From contig NZ_FMWX01000003.1 of NCBI RefSeq assembly GCF_900103265.1, forward strand, positions 186,001-250,000: 64,000 nucleotides of DNA. Direction: 5' to 3'. Shown here piece by piece: positions 44,120 through 52,927 of the stretch (the first letter of the stretch is position 1; every line of letters starts with the position of its first letter). The stretch comes from Sphingomonas sp. NFR15. Lineage in GTDB: Bacteria; Pseudomonadota; Alphaproteobacteria; Sphingomonadales; Sphingomonadaceae. A program made the translations under genes and the position numbers. The notes under the pieces are model-generated. The model worked only from the letters and a program-made list of their open reading frames with translations, was not told where the DNA came from and made no database searches.

Positions 44120-45102
44120 TCCGGTCCAGGCAGGCGGCACCACTCGAACGCACCGAGCGAGAGGCGCTGGAGTGGTTCAAACGCATCCATTCGGACGCAA
44201 CCGACAAGTACCGCGCCGCTTTCGAAGATTGGTACGCGGCGGATTCGCGTCATGCCGACGCCTATGACGATGTTCTGAGAACCTGGGACGAAACCGCCCG
44301 GATCGCGCAGACCCCCGTCGGGCAGGGGCGGCGGCCATTCTTCGCGTCCGTGTCCAGAACGGATCGCTGGCGATATGCGCGCTTGGCGCTGGTTGGCGCG
44401 CTCCTCCTCGCGATGATCGGGGTTGGTGCGCACCAGTTTGGCGGTTCCGGGCTGCCGCTTATTCCTGCGGCTTATGCAAGCAGCGTCGGTCAGATCCAGA
44501 CGCTGCGGCTGCCCGATGGAACCCGGCTTACGCTCGACACCGACAGCGCGATTCGTCTCGCCTTCAGCGAGAGCGAGCGGCGCGTGTTTCTCGAGCGCGG
44601 ACGCGCCCGCTTTGAGGTCGAACCGGGCGGGCACCGCGCTTTCGTCGTAGCGGCCGGACCGACGATCGTCACCGCGACCGGCACGACCTTCGATGTCGAT
44701 CTTTCCCGCGGCGACGTGGTCGTTTCTCCGCTTCGTGGTGTGCTTCAGGTCGGGAGCAGCACGGCCGCTGCGCCGTTGCAGCCGGTGCTGCTCATGGCGG
44801 GGCAAATGGCCTCGGTATCAAACAATGTCCTTCGCCGCGGTCGGATTGCGGCGTCTGATACGCAATGGCCCTCCGGCATGTTGACCTTTGAGAATGCGCC
44901 GCTCGCCGATGTTCTGGCGCGGGCCAATCGCTACGCCGCCGCCAGGATTGTGCTTGCCGACGATGAGGGGCTTGGCACGCTTCGCTTTACCGGGACCTTC
45001 CAGGCAACCGACACCGCTACCTTGGCCAAGCTGCTGGCGACGACGTTCAAACTTGTCCTGACGAAGAACGCTGAGAACAGGTGGCGCCTTTCCCGCGCGT
45101 GA
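44116..45102 (+). CDS. FecR-type anti-sigma factor
   Basis: 328 residues from a GTG overlapping the sigma stop, preceded by AAAGGGG. N-terminal cytoplasmic domain (A-L-E-W-F-K-R-I-H-S-D-A-T, F-E-D-W-Y-A-A-D-S-R-H-A-D-A-Y-D), one membrane helix (A-R-L-A-L-V-G-A-L-L-L-A-M-I-G-V-G-A) and a periplasmic FecR domain (G-Q-I-Q-T-L-R-L-P-D-G-T-R-L-T-L-D-T-D-S-A-I). It relays the state of an STN-bearing TonB receptor to the sigma factor. Confidence 0.9.
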   Translation: MIRSRQAAPLERTEREALEWFKRIHSDATDKYRAAFEDWYAADSRHADAYDDVLRTWDETARIAQTPVGQGRRPFFASVSRTDRWRYARLALVGALLLAMIGVGAHQFGGSGLPLIPAAYASSVGQIQTLRLPDGTRLTLDTDSAIRLAFSESERRVFLERGRARFEVEPGGHRAFVVAAGPTIVTATGTTFDVDLSRGDVVVSPLRGVLQVGSSTAAAPLQPVLLMAGQMASVSNNVLRRGRIAASDTQWPSGMLTFENAPLADVLARANRYAAARIVLADDEGLGTLRFTGTFQATDTATLAKLLATTFKLVLTKNAENRWRLSRA

Positions 45103-45204
45103 CTGGTGACATTTCCCTGAAATAAATTCCCAGGGTTTTGCGCGCCTCGGGCGTCAACCCCCGCGAACGGTGGCGTTTTTGCGCATCGTCAAGGGGACGT
45201 CGAG

Positions 45205-47760
45205 ATGGGGAAGTTTCGGGTTACGGCGATTCTAGCGGCAGCGTCGGTCGGGTTCTACGCTGCGACGGGCACGTCACCAGCGTTTGCACGAAGCGCCGAT
45301 CACCAAGTCTATCGTCTTCCGGCCCAGCCGCTCGCGGAAACCTTACGGGCCATCTCGGTGGCGTCCGGACGCGCAATCGTCGCGCCTGCGGAGCTGCTGT
45401 CCGATACGTCGGGTGCGGCGGTCGAGGGCGCGTTCAAGACGCGGGATGCCATCGCCGCCGCGCTCGCGGGATCGGGGTTGCGCAGCCGAGCGGTCGCAGG
45501 CGGCTTCGTCATCGAATCCGACGCGCAAACCGAAGACCAGGATGTCGTGGTGACGGGTAGCCGAATTCGGGGTGGTACGGTTGCCTCTCCCGTCATCACC
45601 CGCACGGCTACTGATTTTCGCGATCAGGGCAAATACGATCTCGGCGACGCCGTTCGCAGCATTCCGCAGAATTTTGGTGGCGGCCAAAATCCAGGCGTGG
45701 GCATCAACGTGCCCGCCAATAGCGGGTTCGATGTCGGCGGCGGGTCGTCGATCAATCTGCGGGGTCTCGGCAGCGACGCGACGCTGACGCTGCTTGACGG
45801 TCATCGCTTGGCGTTCTCGGCTTCATCGCAAAGCATCGATGTGTCGGCGATCCCGCTCGGTGCGGTCGAGCGGCTCGACATCGTGCCCGACGGCGCCTCC
45901 GCGCTCTACGGCTCCGATGCCGTCGCGGGCGTCGCCAACATCATCCTGCGCAAGCGTTTAGACGGGGCTTTGATCGGCACCCGAATTGCAGGTGCGACCG
46001 ACGGCGGTGACTTCCAGCAACAATATTGGGCGACCGCCGGCACGCACTGGACCGGCGGCTCGATCACCGGCTCGTACGAATATGGCAGCAACAGCGAAAT
46101 CCGCTCCGATCAACGCTCTTATGCGGCGAGCAAGCGTCCGGGCCTAACCCTGTTTCCGGCACTTCGGCATCACAGTGCGATCCTCGTCGGTGAGCAGGCG
46201 CTGAGCGATACGCTGACCTTCGACATCGATGCGCTCTATCACATCCATTGGAGCGACACGATCTTTCCGACCGTCGCCAACGGCGACCTCAAGCTCGGTC
46301 GGGCCGCGACGGCATTGAAGGATCAGTCCTACGCGATCGCGCCCTCCTTCAAGCTGGCATTGCCCGGCAACTGGCGGATCAGCCTCTCCGGTGTGATCGG
46401 TCAGGAGCGAGTCGATTATGCTCAGACCTCCTGTGCGCTCGCCGCTTGCTCGGTTACCGGCAGGGGTTTCTACCGCAACACCGAGCGCGCCGCCGAACTC
46501 GGCGGTGACGGGTCGCTGTTCACGCTTCCAGGCGGAGATGCGCGCATCGCAATTGGAGCCGGCTACCGCACGATCGGTTTCGAGCGGTTCGCCCTCAACG
46601 GCGCGACGGTCAATGCGAAGCACGTCCAGGACAGCTATTATGCCTATGGCGAGCTCGACGTGCCGATCATCGGGCCGGCGCAAGGCTTGCCGATGGTCGA
46701 TCGGATTACCGCTACCGGTGCGGTTCGTTATGAACGCTACCCTGGTATCGGTGCGGTCGCCACGCCGAAGTTCGGGGTGGTCTACGCGCCAACCCCCGAT
46801 TTCGACATCAAGGGCAGCTGGGGCCAATCGTTCCGCGCACCGACGCTGTACCAGCAATATCAACCCCGCAACGTCGTCGTCTTTCCGCCGACCTATGCTG
46901 GCGGAACCGGGTATCCGGCTGGGTCGGCTATTCTGCTCGTGATCGGCGGCAACCCGGCGCTCAAGCCAGAGCGGGCGACGACCTGGTCGGCAACGCTGGC
47001 TTTCCATCCGCGCGCACTTGCGGGAAGCCGGCTCGAGTTCAGCTATTTCAATGTCGATTACAGCAACCGGATCGTCGCGCCGATCTCGTTCCTGTCGCAA
47101 GGGTTGGTCAACCCGATCTATGCGGATCAGATCACGCGCGCGCCGAGCGCGGCGGTGCAAGCTGCGATCATCGCCGGTGCGGGCACGTTCCTCAATGCCA
47201 GCGGCGTACCGTACAATCCTGCGAATATCATCGCGATCGTCGACAACGGTAACGTCAATGCCGGGCACCAGACCGCACGAGGGCTGGATATCCTCGCTGA
47301 ATACCGCAGCAAAGTGGCGCAAGATCAGAGCCTCAAGGTGTCGCTCGACGTCAGCTATCTCGACAGTGCGCGACAGATCAGCACCACTCAACCGGTCATT
47401 CCGCTTGCCGGACGAATCTTCAGTCCGCCGCATTGGCGCGGGCAGGGGAGCATTGCCTGGACGGCAGGCGATATGACGCTCGCATCGACGATCAACTACG
47501 CTGGCGGTGTCCTTGATGCGCGCACCGTCACACCGGTCGCGGTCGAGGGTCTCACCAGCGTCGATGTCTCCGCGACCTACCACATCGCGACCGGCCCCGC
47601 GGTGCTGCGCGGCATCGATGTCAGCGTATCGGTCGCCAATCTGTTCAACGCCCAACCCAGCGTGATCGCAACCAGTTCGCAGACCGACACTCCCTACGAC
47701 TCGACCAACTACTCGCCGGTCGGGCGCCTGATCAGTCTTTCGATCAGCAAGAGGATCTGA
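45205..47760 (+). CDS. TonB-dependent receptor with signalling STN domain, lasso cluster
   Basis: 851 residues after AAGGGG. Signal peptide ending A-F-A-R, then an STN domain (residues ~35-105: Y-R-L-P-A-Q-P-L-A-E-T-L-R-A-I-S-V-A-S-G; V-E-G-A-F-K-T-R-D-A-I-A-A-A-L-A-G-S-G-L) that contacts FecR, the TonB box D-V-V-V-T-G-S-R-I-R, plug (I-N-L-R-G-L-G; R-L-D-I-V-P-D-G-A-S-A-L-Y-G-S-D-A-V-A-G-V) and barrel ending S-I-S-K-R-I. In isopeptidase-type clusters this receptor is thought to import the lasso peptide or a complex of it. Confidence 0.92.
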   Translation: MGKFRVTAILAAASVGFYAATGTSPAFARSADHQVYRLPAQPLAETLRAISVASGRAIVAPAELLSDTSGAAVEGAFKTRDAIAAALAGSGLRSRAVAGGFVIESDAQTEDQDVVVTGSRIRGGTVASPVITRTATDFRDQGKYDLGDAVRSIPQNFGGGQNPGVGINVPANSGFDVGGGSSINLRGLGSDATLTLLDGHRLAFSASSQSIDVSAIPLGAVERLDIVPDGASALYGSDAVAGVANIILRKRLDGALIGTRIAGATDGGDFQQQYWATAGTHWTGGSITGSYEYGSNSEIRSDQRSYAASKRPGLTLFPALRHHSAILVGEQALSDTLTFDIDALYHIHWSDTIFPTVANGDLKLGRAATALKDQSYAIAPSFKLALPGNWRISLSGVIGQERVDYAQTSCALAACSVTGRGFYRNTERAAELGGDGSLFTLPGGDARIAIGAGYRTIGFERFALNGATVNAKHVQDSYYAYGELDVPIIGPAQGLPMVDRITATGAVRYERYPGIGAVATPKFGVVYAPTPDFDIKGSWGQSFRAPTLYQQYQPRNVVVFPPTYAGGTGYPAGSAILLVIGGNPALKPERATTWSATLAFHPRALAGSRLEFSYFNVDYSNRIVAPISFLSQGLVNPIYADQITRAPSAAVQAAIIAGAGTFLNASGVPYNPANIIAIVDNGNVNAGHQTARGLDILAEYRSKVAQDQSLKVSLDVSYLDSARQISTTQPVIPLAGRIFSPPHWRGQGSIAWTAGDMTLASTINYAGGVLDARTVTPVAVEGLTSVDVSATYHIATGPAVLRGIDVSVSVANLFNAQPSVIATSSQTDTPYDSTNYSPVGRLISLSISKRI

Positions 47761-47763
47761 GCG

Positions 47764-49881
47764 ATGCGGCATTTTCTGAAAGCCATATTGATGGCGGTGA
47801 CGATGGCTGGCTTGCCAAACCAAGCCAAGGCCGCGTGTGACACCCTGTTGACGCAGCCTCCGGCGAAGAGTGCCGCCAAGCGCGCCGTGACGGTGCGCGA
47901 CCTTATCGAGCTTCGCGACATTGGCGACGGGGAAGCGTCGAATTTCGGACAGCATCCGCGTCTGGCGCTTTCTCCCGATCGCCGCAGGATCGCCTTCTCG
48001 CTCGTCCGGGCCGACCTCGCGACCAACGGTCACTGTCTTGGCATGTTCGTCATGGATTTGGTCCCCGGCGCACGACCACATGCGCTCGATCAGGGCGGCG
48101 AGTTGATTCCGGCGCTCACCGTCCTGCGCGGCTATTCCGTGCCGACCGGCGAGCACAAGGCGATCATCCCGGTTTGGTCACCGGACGGACGCGCGCTTGC
48201 CTATCTTCGCCGCGACGGCGGAGTAACTCAGCTCTGGGTCGCGCCGGTCGATCACGGCACCGCCCGGGCCGTCACCCATTCGACGTCGGATATCTCGGCC
48301 TTTCAGTGGAGCGCGGACGGCCAGCACCTGTTCTATGCGACGCAGCCCGGCATTCCTGCCGCACAAGCAGCGGTCGCCATCGAGGGCAAATCGGGCTGGC
48401 ATTACGATGCACGGGTCCAGCCGCAGATTGGCGCTCGGCCGTTGATCGCGGGCGACCTGCCGCGCGCGATCTTCACCGTTACGCTTGCGGATGGCAGTGT
48501 TCATCCCGCCAGCGCATCGCAAGCGGCTACGTTTCCGGCCGCTGCCGACAATGGGCTCGCAATTGCCGCACCGGCGATCGGCAAGGACGGCTGGCGCGCG
48601 ATCGCCGAGCGCCAGGGGACCTCCTTGCTGGCACCGCTTGCGCTGACGGTGATCGATCCGGCCGGCAGAAAACAGCCCTGTCATGCCGACTGGTGCTCGG
48701 GCGGCATCACCGGGATGTGGTGGAGCAGCGATAGCGCAGCGCTATACGTTCTGCGTCGTGAAGGGCCGAACAAGGCCTTCATGGTGCTCTATCGCGTCGT
48801 GCCCGGACACGCGCCGACCAAGATCTTCACATCGGCAGACGACATCCAGGATTGCGCGATTGCGCAGATCGGTCTTGTCTGCACGCGCGAGAACGCGACG
48901 ACGCCGCGCCGGGTCGCGGTCTTCGATCTCGTGCACGGCCACGCTCGCGACCTGTTCGATCCCAATCCCGACTTTGCCAACATTGCATTGGGAAAGGTGC
49001 GGCGCCTGTTCGCCCGCAACACGCTCGGGCTCGACAGCTGGGCCGATCTCGTCCTGCCGCCGCACTACACTCCGGGAACCCGGCTCCCGCTCGTGATCGT
49101 GCAATATCATAGCGATGGTTTCCTGCGCGGCGGCACTGGCGATGAGTATCCGATCCATCTGTTCGCGGCGCGCGGGTTTGCAGTCCTGAGTTTCGAAATC
49201 CCGCCCCGCGTCGCGACCGCTTATCCCAACGCCAAATCGGCGTTCGAGCTCAACGCCATCACGTTCAAGGACTGGGGCGAGCGCCGCAGCCTGCTCTCCT
49301 CGCTCCTTGCCGAAATCGATGCGGCGATCGCCACCGGCACAGTGGATCCAACGCGTATCGGCATTTCCGGACTGAGTGACGGTGCATCGACCGTGGAGTT
49401 CGCCATGATCAACAGTCACCGCTTCGCCGCGGCAGCGGTCAGCAGTTGCTGCTACGAACCTCGGTCGATGCTCGTGAATTCGGGTCCGGCGTTTTCGGAG
49501 TATCTGCGCAAGATGGGTTTTCCCGGCATCACCCGTGACGATCCTGATTTCTGGCGACCGAACTCGTTCGTCGTCAGCGGCGCCACGACCGACACGCCGT
49601 TGCTGATGCAGTTGGCGGACAGCGAATATATCGGCGCGCTCGAGACCTACCAGGCGCTGACCGAATACAAGAAGCCGGTCGACGTCTTTGTCTTCCCGGA
49701 CGAATTCCACGTCAAACGCCAGCCCGAACACCGCGCTGCGATCTACGCGCGCAACCTCGACTGGTTCGCTTTCTGGCTGCAAGACACGGTCGATCCCGAT
49801 CCGTCCAAGGCAGCGCAATATGCGCGCTGGCAAGCGATGCGACAGGCACGTGGAGTGGCCGGGGCGAGTCAAGACCAGTGA
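47764..49881 (+). CDS. lasso peptide isopeptidase (S9 prolyl-oligopeptidase fold, AtxE2-like)
   Basis: 705 residues, three bases after the receptor stop, with AGAGGA upstream. Signal peptide MRHFLKAILMAVTMAGLPNQ-AKA. Beta-propeller (residues ~50-440) and alpha/beta hydrolase domain with nucleophile Ser538 (G-I-S-G-L-S-D-G), and His649 (F-P-D-E-F-H). Characterised relatives hydrolyse the Gly/Asp isopeptide bond and linearise the lasso in the cell. It follows the receptor directly, as expected. The 3' end overlaps that of the cyclase gene on the other strand by 13 bp. Confidence 0.93.
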   Translation: MRHFLKAILMAVTMAGLPNQAKAACDTLLTQPPAKSAAKRAVTVRDLIELRDIGDGEASNFGQHPRLALSPDRRRIAFSLVRADLATNGHCLGMFVMDLVPGARPHALDQGGELIPALTVLRGYSVPTGEHKAIIPVWSPDGRALAYLRRDGGVTQLWVAPVDHGTARAVTHSTSDISAFQWSADGQHLFYATQPGIPAAQAAVAIEGKSGWHYDARVQPQIGARPLIAGDLPRAIFTVTLADGSVHPASASQAATFPAAADNGLAIAAPAIGKDGWRAIAERQGTSLLAPLALTVIDPAGRKQPCHADWCSGGITGMWWSSDSAALYVLRREGPNKAFMVLYRVVPGHAPTKIFTSADDIQDCAIAQIGLVCTRENATTPRRVAVFDLVHGHARDLFDPNPDFANIALGKVRRLFARNTLGLDSWADLVLPPHYTPGTRLPLVIVQYHSDGFLRGGTGDEYPIHLFAARGFAVLSFEIPPRVATAYPNAKSAFELNAITFKDWGERRSLLSSLLAEIDAAIATGTVDPTRIGISGLSDGASTVEFAMINSHRFAAAAVSSCCYEPRSMLVNSGPAFSEYLRKMGFPGITRDDPDFWRPNSFVVSGATTDTPLLMQLADSEYIGALETYQALTEYKKPVDVFVFPDEFHVKRQPEHRAAIYARNLDWFAFWLQDTVDPDPSKAAQYARWQAMRQARGVAGASQDQ

Positions 49882-51611
49882 CGCGTCCAAGCTTCGACAT
49901 CGCCGAGCCGGAGTAGTCTCGTGAAATCGTAGCTGCGCGCCGGAGCGTGATCGTCGAGGGAGACTCGCACCGCCTCGACATCGATCAGACCGCTTTGGGC
50001 AAGGTAGCCATCCAGCAGCATCGCCCGAAACTGCGCTCGGTAGCGTTCGATAAGGGTCGTCGCGAAATGGTTGGGCAGCGCCTTGGAACGGCGGTTGATC
50101 GTCTCGGCGGGCAGATCGGCCGCGAAGGCGGCGCGCGCCGCTGCCCGGTTGAGGCCCGGCGCAAACCACAGCGCGCTCGGGATGCGCAGGCACGCTTCCG
50201 CAACCGGTTGCGACATTAGCGGTGAGACCCGCAGCGGTCCCTCAGGCGGATAGGAGGATTCAACCAGCGCCTGCGCCACTGCCAGCAACCAGATATGCAC
50301 GGCTTTTCCAGGCAGAGCGTCACTGGGGGTTGTCAGCCAGGGATGATCGAGCTGAGCGCGGGCCATGCTCGCGGCGTCCGCACTCAGCAGCGATGTGTCG
50401 ATCGGCGGGCTGACCCCGCGCGGACGAAACCAGGCTCGGCGGATCGCATGTGCAAGCACCTTTGGCACACTGGTCTCGGCAAGGTCCGCCAGCGATACTG
50501 CCGTCGACCAGAGCTTTTTCCCGAAATCGGCAGTGAGCAGGCTGTCTGCGACGGCGGCGACCGAGCGATGCGAACAGAAGAGATTATCGCCGCCGCCGCC
50601 ATCGACGATGACGCGCGCACCGTGCGATGCCGCCGCAGCGGCGATGCCGTGTTCGACTGCCTGGAAAAAGCTCCGGCTCGCTGGACGCGGTAGCGATGCG
50701 GCGGAAGACGCCGTGATATCGACCGACCCGGCGTCGAGGGTGCGTTCCTCAAGCGCGACACCGCAGTGCCGCGCGACGAGTCGGGCGTAATCGCGCTCGT
50801 CGCCGGCGGCATCCCCCGGAAACAAGGTGATGCTCTGCGCCGTGACGGGGAGGGCCGCAACGGCTGCCGTCACGATCGACGAGTCGAGACCGCCGGAAAG
50901 CATGACGAGCACGGGATCGTGCCCGGAGACGGCAGCGCTGACCGCGCAACGTATCGCCTCGCGGAGCGCGCGGTGTGCGGTCGCTGGATCATAGACTGGG
51001 TGGCGGGCAAACGGCCAAGGCGACCACAGCGCGCTCAAGACCCATGTTCCGGTGCGCGCGAGATCGTGGCGCGTGCCGCCACGGACCTCGTCAACACCGA
51101 CAAGGCAGGTCTCTGCCGTCATCAGATCGCCGCGCCCAAGGCTGCGCGCGACCGCGCCGCGATCGATCGTGATGTTCCGGCGGCTGACGTGTCGCAGCAA
51201 CGCCGCGTCGGAGGCGATCAGCCAGAGGTCGCCGTCGAATAGGTGCAGGCAGCCAAGATCGCCGAACGGCGCACGCACGATCGCGAGGTGATCAGGGTCC
51301 GGCGCGAGCAGCGCGACATAGTCTCCCCAAAAGTTTCGTGCGAGCTCGAGGCCCGCGCTGACGGCAATCGCGTGCTGCTCCTCAGCGCTGAGCGGGATTC
51401 GTGGCGTGGCTGAACCGCGATCATGGAACGTGCCAAGGATCACGCCGGTGGTGTGGGCGTGAATCGGCAGCGCTGGGTCTGCCACGATCAGCAGGGCTGC
51501 ATCATCATAGCAGCATCGCAGCGCGTGATCGGCGAGCAGGGCGTCCAGACGCGGCCGGTCGTGATCGAGGAGGCCGCCCGGTCGGTAGAGCGCGAGATAG
51601 CGCTTGCGCAT
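49869..51611 (-). CDS. lasso peptide macrolactam synthetase (asparagine synthetase-like cyclase)
   Basis: 580 residues from the ATG that overlaps the peptidase stop (ATGA). N-terminal Ntn-like domain lacks the catalytic Cys2 of glutaminases (starts M-R-K-R-Y-L-A-L-Y), as in McjC-type cyclases. The C-terminal AsnB domain has the ATP pyrophosphatase loop M-L-S-G-G-L-D-S-S near residue 236 and D-G-G-G-G-D-N-L-F. It adenylates the Asp8 side chain of the core and joins it to the Gly1 amine. The open frame extends upstream, but those codons belong to the peptidase gene region. Confidence 0.94.
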   Translation of the reverse strand: MRKRYLALYRPGGLLDHDRPRLDALLADHALRCCYDDAALLIVADPALPIHAHTTGVILGTFHDRGSATPRIPLSAEEQHAIAVSAGLELARNFWGDYVALLAPDPDHLAIVRAPFGDLGCLHLFDGDLWLIASDAALLRHVSRRNITIDRGAVARSLGRGDLMTAETCLVGVDEVRGGTRHDLARTGTWVLSALWSPWPFARHPVYDPATAHRALREAIRCAVSAAVSGHDPVLVMLSGGLDSSIVTAAVAALPVTAQSITLFPGDAAGDERDYARLVARHCGVALEERTLDAGSVDITASSAASLPRPASRSFFQAVEHGIAAAAASHGARVIVDGGGGDNLFCSHRSVAAVADSLLTADFGKKLWSTAVSLADLAETSVPKVLAHAIRRAWFRPRGVSPPIDTSLLSADAASMARAQLDHPWLTTPSDALPGKAVHIWLLAVAQALVESSYPPEGPLRVSPLMSQPVAEACLRIPSALWFAPGLNRAAARAAFAADLPAETINRRSKALPNHFATTLIERYRAQFRAMLLDGYLAQSGLIDVEAVRVSLDDHAPARSYDFTRLLRLGDVEAWTRHWS

Positions 51612-52279
51612 CAGACCACCAGGATCGGCGTATAGCTGCGGACGCGATCGACTCGGTCGTTGATCAGCAGCGATCCGCTCTGAACCCAGCAATGCGCGGC
51701 AAACGGGCCGGTCATGACGCCGATCACGAGCTGCGCCCAAAGACCCCGCGCCGATATCATGCGCATCACCGCCAGTGACTGCGCGAGACAGCGATCATGC
51801 GTCGAGACCAGATGGCCGGCCCGCGCGAAAGCCGCTGCGATGTGCGACAGCGCTGCCTCGTCCGTGCTCGCCGCACCCGTGCGGTCAGCAACCGCAGCTG
51901 CGAGGTTCACGCGCAGCGGGCGGCGTTTCAGGCGTCGGACGCTGGCAACCGCCGACGCTATCGCCAGCAGTGTCATCGTTCGGCTCGCGTTCTGACCGTG
52001 CCGGTCGAGAAAACTTGAGACCGGAACCGGCGGCGGCGCGCAGGGCGCGACGGTGTGGTCCGAAGCGCTCATTACCTCAAGGAGGCCGCGCCGCGCGAGG
52101 GCTTCGACACGCGCAAGCGCGTCGGCGTCCAGTTGTTTTTGAGCGATCAATCGTCGCAAGGCACGCTCGCTCTCATTTTCGAGTGCGAAATACCGGTCGG
52201 TCACGACGTCGAGGAAGAGCAGGCGACCGGCAACCTCGCAAAACGAAACGCCCGCGCGCAATCCATAAGGCACCGCCAT
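51611..52279 (-). CDS. lasso precursor peptidase with fused RRE (transglutaminase-like B protein)
   Basis: 222 residues from the ATG at 52279. The N-terminal ~80 residues are the PqqD-like recognition element (V-S-F-C-E-V-A-G-R-L-L-F-L-D-V-V-T-D-R-Y-F-A-L). The C-terminal part is the McjB-type peptidase with Cys (D-R-C-L-A-Q-S-L), His (A-A-H-C-W-V-Q) and Asp (L-I-N-D-R-V), ending R-S-Y-T-P-I-L-V-V. It cuts the leader after Thr-Leu. An ATG at 52312 is in frame but codes through the hairpin at 52287-52310; the later start matches the family N-terminus. Confidence 0.93.
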   Translation of the reverse strand: MAVPYGLRAGVSFCEVAGRLLFLDVVTDRYFALENESERALRRLIAQKQLDADALARVEALARRGLLEVMSASDHTVAPCAPPPVPVSSFLDRHGQNASRTMTLLAIASAVASVRRLKRRPLRVNLAAAVADRTGAASTDEAALSHIAAAFARAGHLVSTHDRCLAQSLAVMRMISARGLWAQLVIGVMTGPFAAHCWVQSGSLLINDRVDRVRSYTPILVV

Positions 52280-52286
52280 GTGAAAC

Positions 52287-52310
52287 GGCGCGCGGCTCGC
52301 GCCGCGCGCC
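52287..52310 (-). terminator. GC-rich hairpin after precursor 2
   Basis: GGCGCGCGGC-TCGC-GCCGCGCGCC: a perfect 10-bp stem with a 4-base loop, 7 bases after the precursor stop and 8 bases before the peptidase ATG. No T-run. Likely a partial terminator or RNA stabiliser that keeps precursor mRNA high relative to peptidase and cyclase mRNA, and it could mask the peptidase ribosome site. Confidence 0.65.
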
Positions 52311-52316
52311 ATCCCT

Positions 52317-52448
52317 TCAGTCGTCGGAGAGGCCAGCGACGACTTCGCCGCTGATGAAGTCGATCAGGACCCCCTGGCCGCCGAGCGTCACGCTGCTGGC
52401 TGAGCCCAGATCGATCACGTCGGACTGGATTTCGGTGTCGCGTTCCAT
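52317..52448 (-). CDS. lasso peptide precursor A2
   Basis: 43 residues, below the length of ordinary gene calls. Leader M-E-R-D-T-E-I-Q-S-D-V-I-D-L-G-S-A-S-S-V-T-L has Thr at -2, the residue that peptidase and cyclase systems require. The core is 21 residues: ring GGQGVLID (Gly1 joined to Asp8) and tail FISGEVVAGLSDD. AGGAG lies eight bases before the ATG. Near-duplicate of A1. The predicted ring size rests on Asp8 being the only acidic residue at positions 7-9. Confidence 0.92.
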   Translation of the reverse strand: MERDTEIQSDVIDLGSASSVTLGGQGVLIDFISGEVVAGLSDD

Positions 52449-52510
52449 GTCACGTCTCCTCATGTCGCTGCCGGGTTTGGCAGCACCGAGAAGGCTAAGA
52501 GCGGTGCCAG

Positions 52511-52550
52511 GCTATCCAAAGTTTATACCGTGAATATATCGGGAATGTTG
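52511..52550 (-). promoter_or_regulatory. conserved upstream block of precursor A2
   Basis: AT-rich block (read on the minus strand: AACATTCCCGATATATTC, then GGTATAAACTTTGGATA) that is homologous to the block at 52881-52920 and lies at the same distance, 62 bases, from the ATG. Likely promoter and/or operator; the GntR protein encoded just upstream is a candidate binder. Confidence 0.55.
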
Positions 52551-52656
52551 TCCCATCTGGTCGGCGCTGACTTGGATGCTCGCCCGCAGCGGCGACGGGG
52601 CGTGGCAGGATCACGGGCCATCGGTGTGTGGTACACGACAATTTGCGCAGCAAAGC

Positions 52657-52680
52657 GGCGCGCGGCTTCCACCGCGCGCC
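52657..52680 (-). terminator. GC-rich hairpin after precursor 1
   Basis: GGCGCGCGG-CTTCCA-CCGCGCGCC: a perfect 9-bp stem, six bases after the A1 stop. The arms are nearly the same as those of the hairpin after A2, so the hairpin was copied with the precursor unit. A short T-poor tail makes full termination unlikely; attenuation or 3'-end protection is more likely. Confidence 0.65.
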
Positions 52681-52686
52681 ACCCCG

Positions 52687-52818
52687 TCATTCGTCGGTGA
52701 GACCGGCGGTCTTGTCGCCGCTGATCATGTCGAGCAGCACGCCCTGACCGCCGAGCGTCACGGCGCTCGCCATGCCGAGATCGATCACGTCCGACGTCGC
52801 TTCGGTTTCGCGTTCCAT
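52687..52818 (-). CDS. lasso peptide precursor A1
   Basis: 43 residues. Leader M-E-R-E-T-E-A-T-S-D-V-I-D-L-G-M-A-S-A-V-T-L with Thr at -2; 21-residue core with ring GGQGVLLD (Gly1 to Asp8) and tail MISGDKTAGLTDE. 14 of 21 core and 17 of 22 leader residues match A2; most changes are conservative except V-V to K-T in the tail. GAGGAG before the ATG. First gene of the A1-A2-peptidase-cyclase operon. Confidence 0.92.
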   Translation of the reverse strand: MERETEATSDVIDLGMASAVTLGGQGVLLDMISGDKTAGLTDE

Positions 52819-52880
52819 ATCACGTCTCCTCTTCTCGCTGCCAAAGGCGACAGCATGGTGAGGCTAGAAACGGCGCTCGA

Positions 52881-52920
52881 ATATCCGAATTTTATATGGT
52901 AATTATATCGCGAATGTTCC
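52881..52920 (-). promoter_or_regulatory. conserved upstream block of precursor A1
   Basis: Minus strand reads GGAACATTCGCGATATAATT, then ACCATATAAAATTCGGATAT. It aligns with the A2 block; shared core AACATTC-CGATATA and TATAAA-TT-GGATA. It lies in the 109-base gap after gntR. Probable lasso promoter, possibly with a GntR or ECF site. Confidence 0.55.
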
Positions 52921-52927
52921 CGCGTGC

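Noticed and set aside
46144..48156. 670-codon open frame on the minus strand
   Set aside because: Lies opposite the TonB receptor and isopeptidase; no motif, His/Arg/Asp-rich composition and codon positions that mirror the real plus-strand genes.
48742..50193. 483-codon minus-strand open frame
   Set aside because: Antisense of the isopeptidase C-terminus and a wrong frame of the cyclase; no recognisable protein.
51612..51740. 43-codon N-terminal extension of the cyclase
   Set aside because: Overlaps the peptidase C-terminus including its catalytic Asp region; the ATGA junction at 51611 is the natural start.
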